From Enoplolaimus lenunculus (taxonomy: Eukaryota > Nematoda > Enoplea > Enoplida > Thoracostomopsidae): DNA of 64,000 nucleotides. The position numbers were made by a program, and so were the translations under genes. The stretch lies in the NCBI GenBank assembly GCA_030248215.1, contig JASANG010000850.1, forward strand, positions 124,001 through 188,000, in the 5' to 3' direction. Below the pieces are notes generated by a model. It saw only the letters and a program-made list of their open reading frames with translations, made no database searches and had not been told where the DNA came from. Positions within the stretch are counted from its first letter, which is position 1, and every line of letters begins with the position of its first letter. Shown here piece by piece: positions 37,094 to 45,911 of this stretch.

Positions 37094-38871
37094 CTACCAG
37101 CCTTCAACATAAACCGGAATTCCGTCACTGGTCCATCCGCTAGGACCGCCGCCACCATTATTTAAATCAAAAGTGCCCAGTCCTTCAATTGTCATAGTTT
37201 GCCTCTTCGTCGGCGATGCTCGTTTGTTCCTAAAATAAAATGGCAAATTCCGTGATTTTTATGCTGAACAGTGGTCTCAGCAATATCCTTGCCAAAGCAT
37301 AGCTGCATTGATAGCCAGCTAACCACAAAGTTATACTCACTGTTCTGTATAGTAATGCTCAGTATGGCCCATGTATACTTTAATGCCGTCCCAACATCTC
37401 ATCGTTCCACCTAAAAATTGATAGCTTTTGTCTGTGGTGGAATTTTGGGATTTTGGAAATTTAATAGAAATCATTGAAAGCAATTTCTGGGGCCTATGCT
37501 TAGGCTTAGGTTTAAGATTTGGCAATCCTCTGGTTCAAGATTATGCTTAGGATTAGACTAGGTTCCGTATTAGGTTAGAGTTAGTCCCGGCTCTGTTTTA
37601 GGCTTGTGTTTAGAATTAGGCGTTTGGCGCGGGATCTGGCGTAAGCTCAGATATTGACATAGAGAGGTTTAGGCTTAGACTGAGGCTTTAGGAATAGGCT
37701 TTGGTTTAAACATAAATTAGATCTTAAAATGACACTTAGCTAAACGTTAGGCTTAGCTAGGCTTAGGTTTTAGGTTTAGGTACTGGCTTAGCCTGATTGT
37801 ATAGGAGCAAGCTTTGGTTTAAACATAGATTTGATCTTAAATGACCCTTGGGCTAAGTGTTAGGCTTAGTCTTAGGCTTATACTTAGGCTTAGACTTAGG
37901 TTAAGACTTAGGCATAGGCGTTGCTGAGGCTTTAGGAATAGGCTTTGCTGAGGCTATAGGAACAGGCTTTGCTTTAAACATAGATTAGAAACTAAGACCC
38001 TTGGGCTAAATCATAGGACTTGGCTTAAGGCTTAGGCATAGGCTTAGCCTTAGACTTGGACTTAGGCTTACGCTCTCGGGGCATCCCACCTTCATCCATA
38101 TCCCGAAATCCCCAAGTTCCACCTTCGACCATATCACAAAATCCCAAAATCCCATTGTCCCACCTTCAGCTATATCCCGAAATTCCAAAATCCCACCTTC
38201 GACCATATCCCGAAATTCCAAAATCCTACCTTTAACCATATTCCGAGATCCCAAAATCCCAAAATCCCACCTTCAACCATATCTCGAAATCCCAAAGTCC
38301 CACCTTCGACCATATCCCGAAATCCCAAAATCCCACATTTAACCATATTCCGAAATCCCAAAATCGACAAATCCTACCTTTGACCATATCTCGAAACCCC
38401 TAGAGATAATTGACATTTATGGACTCTAATTAAGGTTTATGCACTCAATCCGCTTACAGACTGTTATTATGGATACGGACTCGTATTGACTGCGACTCAA
38501 AATGGGGAGCTAAACTACTAGACATAAATTTTATGGAGTGTTCTTAAATTAGCTAGCTATTAAAATGGTGGGACATTTTTTGACTTTGGCGAGCGCAGTA
38601 ACCTGGAAGGTGCGTTATGATATATCTAGACGCCATGTCTGCGAAAGCTTTTCTGCATAAATACCATTTCCAAAATTTTCTACCCAATGCCTCGCAAAAT
38701 ATATCAAAGACAACGCTATAGGAAACCGATGGTTTTGACTGCGAAAATATACGTTTTTTGACAAACAATTCAACGATTTGATTGGAATATCCTGAAAGGG
38801 ATACCACTCGGATTTATATAAAAACAATTACTTGCCTCACAAAATAAAGGCAGAAAAACTGTCGCTGCCAT
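37094..38871 (-). CDS. Predicted 100-residue protein, exons 1-2 plus nearest copy of the terminal exon
   Basis: Minus-strand exons: 38871-38832 (MAATVFLPLFCEA), 38791-38665, and a terminal exon at 37229-37094. An in-frame TAG lies 27 bases before the ATG. Phases are 1 then 2 and fit exactly: the second exon ends AAATG before GTATTT, and the terminal exon begins with the G that completes Trp. The product is 100 residues. The first half is helical and hydrophobic to basic (NQIVELFVKKRIFSQSKPSV, CEALGRKFWKW). The second half runs from NKRASPTKRQ to a Gly-rich stretch (NNGGGG) and ends GIPVYVEGW. I know no homologue. Three more copies of the terminal exon lie downstream, so alternative 3' ends are possible. 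Several other frames are open over exon 2, so this model needs transcript support. Confidence 0.45.
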
Positions 38872-39361
38872 AGGCCTCAGTAATCTCAGCAGCACCTATG
38901 TCGATGAGTTTTTAAATTGCTAAACAGATCAAGCAAAGTATCTGTTAACTTACGATCCAATCTCATCGTATTGGCGTTTATTTTTCTCTAAAATACACAT
39001 AAATTTAATATATGAGACGGGCCCATTTCGCATTTCTTATCTGTTTTCTCTAAAACCCTCAAACCTCAAACGTCGCGTTGGCTACGATCGTGCAAGCCAA
39101 GCCATTTTGAAACAGTTCACGCTTTCGGATTCTCAATTTCTACTAAAGTTGCTGTGACCACTTGTACTAATCATATCAGATTTAGTTACTATTTTTTGGC
39201 TAATTTTCGTTTTGACAACTTGTAATTTAGCGCGTTTATTGGCTTAAAAATTTCAAAAGGTAAAACTTTTCTTATCTTACCAGCAAATTGTACCATTTTT
39301 TATGCTGTTAGCTACAGCATGAAGTCATCAGCTGTTTGGCGTTTTGGCTGTAACTAAACTA

Positions 39362-39808
39362 CTGTATTGACCCGAATAAGAGGGGGGATTGCTATTTTAT
39401 TTGGCCTCTCCAGAGGGTACTCCCCCTTGTTATTCGGTTACAGACTGTTATTTATTTTTAACCCACGATCCGCCACCCTTCGTTACTGAAATATATCCGG
39501 TACTGCAACTGTCTGTTGAATTAAACGTTTATTTGTCTCGTTTCAATAGTTTGCACGATAATAAAAGGTTATACTTCGGAATGTACTTTCAAAATTTAAG
39601 TACGCTTTAAAGTTTCGAACTCAAATTAGTTGGTCTTGGAGTCATTTATGTGCTACAATTGGGGTTAATTGACATTTATGGACTCTAATTAGGGTTTACG
39701 GACTCTATCCGCTTACGGACTCTTATTAGGGATACGGACTCTTATTGATTCGGACCCAAAATGGGGACCCCCCTCTTATTACCGCCCCTCTTATTCGGGT
39801 CAATACAG
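39362..39808. mobile_element. MITE with CTGTATTGACCCGAATAAGAGG ends
   Basis: Left CTGTATTGACCCGAATAAG and right CTTATTCGGGTCAATACAG are perfect inverted repeats flanked by TA. 447 bp; best preserved copy. An internal fragment is at 38404-38516. Confidence 0.92.
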
Positions 39809-39809
39809 T

Positions 39810-41000
39810 AATTAGCAACATGGCCCAGGGTAATTGCTTGCCAAAAAAATGTTTTGCTTGTTGAAATGATAGTTTCAAGGTTTTAATATCGACCGTATAT
39901 GACAACTTACCAACAGGTGCACTGCAGGTGTAAACGGCAAACATCACTAAAGTCAAAAATAAAATTGGTCAAAATTAAAAGTTACAAATAAACAAAGGTT
40001 CAAACTACAATTATTGCCGATTTAGATAGATTGCAACAACGACGCCAAAATCAATGTGTTGAGCTTATAAGCAGTTGCCGTTTTTAGCTTCAAAAAATTT
40101 CTAACTCACCTGAGAAATGTATTTTATTAATCTTGTATACGAACGGGTCAACTCTTAGATAAAAAACGTTTTAGACATTTGTGTCAGCGACAACGCTGAA
40201 ATATGCAAATGCCAGGGGAGATATCTGACGTTTTTGTTGTGCATTGCTGGTTTTGACTTTTGAGGAAATTTCAGTATTGGTGTTGTTATTCGAATTATCG
40301 TTGTGTTTTTTTATTATTTCTTCGGTTATTTCATTAAAATTATAAAAATTAGCGCGTCTTTGTTACGAAACGTTGTGGCTCAAGCAGTTTGGGCGTACCA
40401 GAGATAATTGGATTCAGATCCAACGAAATCTGTGATAATTTGGTTCAAAAAAGTAAACCGGATAAATCCATGCATATTTTAAGTTAATTTTTTGGGATAA
40501 AACTTTGATATCGGCCAATCTTACCTTGAACCAGTAATAACCATGTTACGCTATTCATGATTGAAGAAATTAGTTGACTGCACGAGAATCCAAAAGCGCA
40601 ACTATAGAACAGAGTGAAAATTTTGTTTAAACAGAAAACTGAAACAAATCGGCAATTAGTGTTAACCTTTTATATTAGGTATATTTTTGAAGGATTGTTG
40701 TGTATTCTGAAATTTAACTGATACCAGTCGTGTTCCAAAAATAACTGTTATTTTAAAAATTTCAATTTTATACGTATAGTTAATTTTAATTAAACGTGTT
40801 TCAATGTTGATTCAAGTTGGTTAAAATTTTGAGCTAATTTTCAAAATATATTACGTCGACAATGAGTGTTCATTTCATGATAACACCGGGTATTAACGAT
40901 AAATAATAAAAATGTTTTAATACGAAACCGCCGGTACACTTTGTTTAAGTCTAATTCTGTACAGATGTCACCGCACCCAACGCCTCTGAATTTCAGTAGA
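39810..41000. other. No gene recognised
   Basis: AT-rich, no MITE ends found, no convincing coding frame. Confidence 0.5.
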
Positions 41001-41988
41001 AGTTAGGCTATAGTAGCTGGGATCACATTTCTGGTGCGAATGTGTGAGCTTTCGGGCTGTACAGAAATTTTTGAGTAAAGATCTTGGCGGAGAGACGCCG
41101 AACGGGCTGGTGTCGGCAGGCACAGCCTTGTTTCGGAAGGTTTTGAGTTGGAAAGAGCAGCCCTTGAAGTGTCGGTGATCTAGAGAGCTGCTGCGTGGGT
41201 ATGTGCACAGATTTGAAATCTGTCGTAGGTTTCAAAAAGTATAAACATTGCAGACTGGTCCTGTGTGAGCTGTGGACGCTCCCGCAGCTCAAAAAGTATA
41301 AAACGAGTTGTAAACTGTTGATATTGAACGGATTTGAGATGGATACGAATGTTTTCAGGTCATTGACAGTTCTGGGTAATGTAAAGTTTACGGAAAACTG
41401 TTAGGATCTGAATTTGGCATAATTCAGATATATACGACGAAAAACTTAATAATAGGTTGTAAAAGGCGGCGATTTCGATGGAAACGGTTAGGAAATGCTA
41501 AATTCTATCTGAATATCTATATTTTGTGCTTATAAAAACCTACAGGGAATTTTAAAGATAATAAAAATTGGAAAAAGGTAGCTAACTACTGAATATCTTT
41601 GTGAAGTACGATTATCTTATTTTGCGTATTTTAAAAGATGACGATGCGTATTATTACTGTGTGGTGTTAGAGGAGTCGTTTTTCGAGTTGCGTGTTTTGA
41701 AATTTTCGCGCATAGCATTATAGATACTTTGTATTGGTGAAGTTTTTATCAGATTGCGGAAATTTTTCGGAAAACCGGTTATGCAAAATAACCATGAATT
41801 GTGACTTTAATGTGTGACTCTGCCAATACATATAGCTGTCAATAACGTGGTTTGGAGATAATAAGCAATTGTTTTTGGCTTGGAGCATTATTGTGCGTTT
41901 AGTGTGGTGCTTTCGCGGAAGTCACACCAATCTAAGAATCGGGCGTTTAGGTGTTGGCCGAGCTGATTAGCGTAGTTTAGTGAAAGTA

Positions 41989-42174
41989 ATGGCGATGCAT
42001 AGGGTCGATGATCGTAGGAATGCTATACCGCCGCGATCCAATTGGTCTTGGTCCACCGGATTAGATTTTTGTGATTGGTCTTTGGCAGAGTCACCGTTGT
42101 GGACGGGTCTCTCGAGGGCAAATCCGAACGCCCGGGCGCTGCCGCGGCCCGTGCATGCGATTCCTGAAATCGTG
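41989..42174 (+). CDS. 62-codon open frame ending at a splice donor
   Basis: ATG opens a Trp- and Pro-rich stretch (RSNWSWSTGLDFCDWSLAE, NPNARALPRPVHAIPEIV) that ends at GTG before GTAAGG. The next in-frame acceptor could not be found; the open frame at 42358 has its own ATG and cannot be reached without stops. Composition and GC content match the 42358 frame, suggesting one unit. No family recognised. Confidence 0.25.
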
Positions 42175-42357
42175 GTAAGGTTATTTTATATTTATACGTG
42201 CATGTTTTTGCTAGCTTTGTACAAAAGTGTAGTCGCTCATTAGATGATTGCTGAAATTCAGGCTACCCTTTAGGTTGTTACTATCATATTTTGTTTCTCA
42301 GCTAACTTTTTGATCAATTATTATAAAATTTCGTGATAATTTCGGTTTGACTCAAAA

Positions 42358-42576
42358 ATGGCAGAGCAATCAGCGAGCAGGGTTTCTTTGCCCTTGAATC
42401 CGGACGCGCCAGAATTCCAACCCTCGACCTCTGAAGCCAGGTGGGTAGCTTTCCACCTGACACCGGAGGTCGAGGCGGAATTGGAGGCAATGCAATTACA
42501 AAACGCCACGGATGATGCACATAGGGTAATGCTGTTTTTGAGTCAAGGTTATCCGTTTATTTTGGTTCGTAGTTAG
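42358..42576 (+). CDS. 72-residue open frame with a PAM2-like motif
   Basis: ATG in the context AAAATGG opens 72 codons beginning MAEQSASRVSLPLNPDAPEF. LNPDAPEFQP fits the PAM2 consensus (LNxxAxEFxP), by which proteins such as ataxin-2 and PAIP bind the MLLE domain of poly(A)-binding protein. An acidic helix follows (TPEVEAELEAMQLQ). The local DNA is GC-richer than its surroundings. It could be a small protein, an exon with a donor at GTTATCC, or part of an unrecognised mobile element occupying about 41.0-43.6 kb. Confidence 0.35.
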   Translation: MAEQSASRVSLPLNPDAPEFQPSTSEARWVAFHLTPEVEAELEAMQLQNATDDAHRVMLFLSQGYPFILVRS

Positions 42577-43620
42577 TAACGTTTGCTAAATGGTTTTTGT
42601 GAAATTTCTTTAGTTGCTAATAAATTTCTAACCCCGTAGTAGTTCCATTGGTTGTTAGATAATCTGTCTGCTTCGCGATGCTTAGGCTTAAGCGATCCAC
42701 CCGCATGGTGGGGACCTAAGCCTAGCTCCCTTTTCACATAGTATTTATCACACACATTAGGTTGCACCAACTCATTTCAGACTAGTCTGTACTCTGCCTC
42801 TCCATAACGCTCTTACCTCTTAGGTCTCGCTTTTCTGTTATCTCCGCTGGGTCGACCCGCCTTTTTCTTAGTTTCCCTAGTGCAGGTCTAGTCACCCGCA
42901 GGTTGTGCGCACGTATTGCTTAGCATGCATAAGCAATGTAGAGTACGTATTTTAGCCCTGAAGTGAATTGGTGCTAGTTAAGTATTACGGGTGTTTTATC
43001 AATTGGAGAGTAGCCCGCAGTCGAAAGAAAATAGTATGCGAAATTTTATTTAGTTGATAAGTAGTTTGTGAATATTGATATCGATTAGAATTCGAGAGCG
43101 TACGCGTTTTATCTAAATTCGCGATATTATGCCAATAAGTAATGATCAATGCGAGCCGAAATTTTTCAACAGCTCGCAAAGGCCCGTTTAGCTCGCTGTT
43201 ACTTAATTTTATCTGCTGTCACTTAGATTAGTGACAAGTGCCCCTCTAGTCAGATTCCATCCGCCGTTGTGACGGCCTGGCTGTATCGTTGCGCATGCAT
43301 GATTCCGAGTGTTGGCGGATTACGGCTGCACTTAGGCTTAGAGTCGTTGGCTGAACTCAGCCGTTTCAGTTAGTTGCTCGTGGGCTGGGTGAGGTTGCTT
43401 CGCTCGGAACGTACATGAGTGGCGATGTGGCTCAGGCCGGGAGACATTTCATTCATGTTGAAATCCTCGTAACCCTCTCGTGCTGGTGGCTTTCGGACTT
43501 ACCTACCCCAGTCACGGGACGCTGCAAAATCGCGAAAGAGCTGTTTGATTTTCCATCATAGGTCAAAAGTTGCCGAGGGTAGGCGGCCACAAAACTTTTA
43601 GACTTGTAAATTCCTTCTAA
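42577..43620. other. GC-richer non-coding stretch, possibly part of a mobile element
   Basis: No convincing coding frame. The stretch is richer in G and C than its surroundings and contains short TTAGGC pieces. With the frames at 41989 and 42358 it could be one element of about 2.5 kb, but no terminal repeats or target duplications were found. Confidence 0.2.
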
Positions 43621-43632
43621 TTTCACAGTTAA

Positions 43633-43895
43633 CCGCTTCTCACATTGAGTTGCCTATAGGCAACTCAGCGCATTGTATATACGTTAAATAGTATATATCG
43701 CACCGTGTTTAACAATTGCAACACGTTTACATAGTACTAAATCATTACAAGACGTTAGAGCTCCCTCGAGCTCGAGCGTCAAGCTCCTATAGCTGAGTGG
43801 TGATGGTATACGCCTCCCACTCCAGTCGCTGGAGTTCGAATCCTAGCATGAAAGTAGGTCTCAGGGGAAATAGGAAATATTCATGTGAGAAAGGG
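43633..43895 (+). mobile_element. piggyBac-like MITE with tRNA-like segment
   Basis: Third copy, again exactly 263 bp between TTAA sites. The left terminus is slightly changed (CCGCTTCTCACATTGAG). The tRNA-like part is at about 43782-43853. Confidence 0.92.
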
Positions 43896-44286
43896 TTAAG
43901 GGACCCTTCTTTGTGCTGAGGACCTTTCCGATTAAGATATCGAAGACTAGTACATTATGTGAACACAGCAATGGCATGCATACAGTAAACAAATTTTATG
44001 TCGATGCGTTCGGAGATCTTCGTTTGTCCTCAGGATCGGCTACCGACCAGAATGCCCGAAGTCTGTTGCAAGGGACTAGCTTAACAAAATGTTTTTCAAC
44101 TCTTTCCGTCTGGGAGTTGTTTTTAGGAAACCCCTTTAATATAGCAAGCCTCGAGTAGCACATACGCGTTGTCCACGTCTACTGTACCTATTCCATCCGA
44201 AGGTGGTACGACCAATGTTACTTTAAAGGCCGTCCCATTTTCCCGGGATAGAAATGTACCAGGAGTACATTCCAAAAATATAATTG

Positions 44287-44910
44287 AGACAGCGGGACAG
44301 TTGGGACATATGGGCAGATGGGACAGATGGGACACTTAAGACAGTTGGGACAGATGAGACAGACGGGACAGCGGGACAGATGGGACAGTTGGGACACTTG
44401 GGACAGATGGGACAGCGGACAGATTGGACAGATGAGACAGTTGGGACAGATGGGACAGATGGGACAGTTGGGACACTTGGGACAGATTGGACAGTTGGGA
44501 CAGATGGGGCACTTAAGACAGATGGGACAGATGGGACAGATGGGACAGTTGGGACAGATGCGACAGATGGGACAGTTAGGACAGTTGGGACAGTTGGGAT
44601 AACGGGACAGATGGGACAGTTGGGACAATTGGGACAGATGGGACAGTTGGAACAATTGGGAAAGATGGGACACTTGGGACAGATGGGACAGTTGGAACAA
44701 TAGGGACAGATGGGACACTTGGAACAGATGGGACAGATGGGACACTTGGGACAGATGGGACAGATGGGACAGTTGGGACAAATGGGACAGTTGAGACCGA
44801 TGGGACAGATGGGACAGTTGGGACAGATGGGACATTTGGGTCAGTTGGGACAGATGGGGCAGTTGGGACAGATGGGACAGTTGGGACACTTGGGACAGAT
44901 GGGACAGATA
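44287..44910. repeat. 9-bp minisatellite GGGACAGAT/GGGACAGTT
   Basis: About seventy units, mainly alternating GGGACAGAT and GGGACAGTT with occasional GGGACACTT. Because the period is a multiple of three, several frames on both strands stay open (DGTDGTVGT, LSQLSHLSH and PICPNCPIC repeats). These frames are artefacts of the array, not genes. Confidence 0.93.
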
Positions 44911-44990
44911 TATGTGTATATGTGTATATATGTGTGTATATATGTATATATGTGTATATATATGTATATATAATATATACATTTATAGTG
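44911..44990. repeat. TA-rich microsatellite (TATATGTGTATA)
   Basis: Simple repeat of TATATG and TGTATA at the right end of the minisatellite, within the MITE. Confidence 0.85.
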
Positions 44991-45310
44991 TGCACTCCGG
45001 GTATATTTGTGTCCGGGGCAATTGGGACGGCGTTTATAGTAACATGGGCCGGTGGTACTATCAAAATACACAAGCTATGTGCATTAACTCTATTAACAGA
45101 ATGGTCTACATGCAATGCAGGTGTGTGGGCAAATTTTCGAATTTTTGGGCACAGTATTACGTTTCAAAGCTCCATAAACGATGCCAACCGTTGTACGCAA
45201 TTATTTTGTCGGACCGGTACATTCAATTTAAACCAATTCCCAAACACAACAAATCTGTGTGTTGCTTTTCCAGCATCAATTTTTATCCTTAGGCATAAAC
45301 TTCAGTAGTT

Positions 45311-45646
45311 ATGGATAAAGATACGAAGAAATTTTGTTACCACAACAGGCATGCGAACACAACAATTACTACTCGGGATCGCTTTAAGGATGCGTTGCGT
45401 AAAAAGTTGGAAGACGCATTTTGTGCTACCAACTCAAAACGTAACTGTACAATTCAATGCTTACTAGCGTTCGAAATGTACTGCTATGTCATACTCATTA
45501 ATTTTAAACACTATTGCATTTTTCGGGCATTTGTTTGTCCCTTTAATATATTCTCAATCGCACTGAAACGTTCAAAAAATAATGAAAATTACTATAAATG
45601 TGGTATCAGTTTGATCACAGGCGGCTATACTGCTAGAAATTTTTGA
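45311..45646 (+). CDS. Hypothetical 111-codon open frame
   Basis: Begins MDKDTKKFCYHNRHANTT and is rich in Lys, Asn and Cys. It lies just after the coding-like stretch at 45060-45308. No homologue, signal peptide or splice context was recognised. AT-rich DNA of this length can be open by chance. Confidence 0.2.
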   Translation: MDKDTKKFCYHNRHANTTITTRDRFKDALRKKLEDAFCATNSKRNCTIQCLLAFEMYCYVILINFKHYCIFRAFVCPFNIFSIALKRSKNNENYYKCGISLITGGYTARNF

Positions 45647-45911
45647 ACATTTTCGAAATTAATATAATAGTAGGAATTTTTGTTTAAATTTCAAATTAAC
45701 CAAATAATAATGTTTGACATTTTTATGTTTAAATTTTTTTATCTGTTTAATAACAGAAGTTTACGTTTGAAGACTTTACAGAGTGAAAAAATTTTGGCAA
45801 ATTATGACCCATATTTTGTGTATTTCGACATTTTATTCTAAAATCCTGTTTGAGATTTTGTTTGCTTGAATTCTTTAGCACAGCTCAGCCACGATTGGTT
45901 AACGTTTAAAT

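Larger units (their letters stand above)
29365..38400. repeat. Tandem segmental duplication, three full units and one partial
   Basis: Units start at the terminal exon: about 29365-32310, 32310-34850, 34850-37087 and 37087-38400. Each has in order: the terminal exon, a TTAGGC-rich stretch, a minisatellite of ATATCCCGAAATCCCAAAA-like units, a single-copy block (TTCTTGTGATGGGATGG...), a minisatellite of CCGCCAAAATTTGAATTT-like units and a short single-copy block (GTGCGGAGCGCACGC). Units 1 and 3 share a short TTAGGC region joined at GGATTAATCTCAAATG. Units 2 and 4 share a longer one beginning GGATTAGACTAGG. This alternation means a two-unit block was duplicated as a whole. Unit 1 has an extra 640 bp (about 31618-32262) that resembles 29100-29340. 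Confidence 0.9.
44212..45050. mobile_element. GGCC-end MITE carrying a 9-bp minisatellite
   Basis: Flanked by a perfect 8-bp duplication GGTGGTAC (44204-44211 and 45051-45058). Terminal inverted repeats of about 65 bp, GACCAATGTTACTTTAAAGG on the left, match the right end at reduced identity. They belong to the same family as 23776-23952 and 52141-52344, but the usual TTAGGC core is replaced by a GGGACAGAT/GGGACAGTT array and a TA-rich tract. Confidence 0.9.
43913..45308 (+). other. Coding-like stretch interrupted by a MITE, origin unknown
   Basis: Both sides of the MITE at 44212-45050 read as protein-like sequence on the plus strand (for example KISKTSTLCEHSNGMHTV before it and WSTCNAGVWANFRIFGHS after it). 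Parts are also open on the minus strand, so the true strand is not settled. No family is recognised and it looks broken. Confidence 0.2.

Noticed and set aside
29365-38400. CRISPR-like array
   Set aside because: Eukaryotic minisatellites with degenerate contiguous units; no constant repeats separated by unique spacers.
41000-43620. LTR-type element
   Set aside because: GC-richer and unlike its surroundings, but no terminal repeats, primer site or recognisable enzyme domains were seen.
44218-44982. 254-codon open frame on the minus strand
   Set aside because: It is the 9-bp minisatellite read through; several frames on both strands are equally open because the period is a multiple of three.
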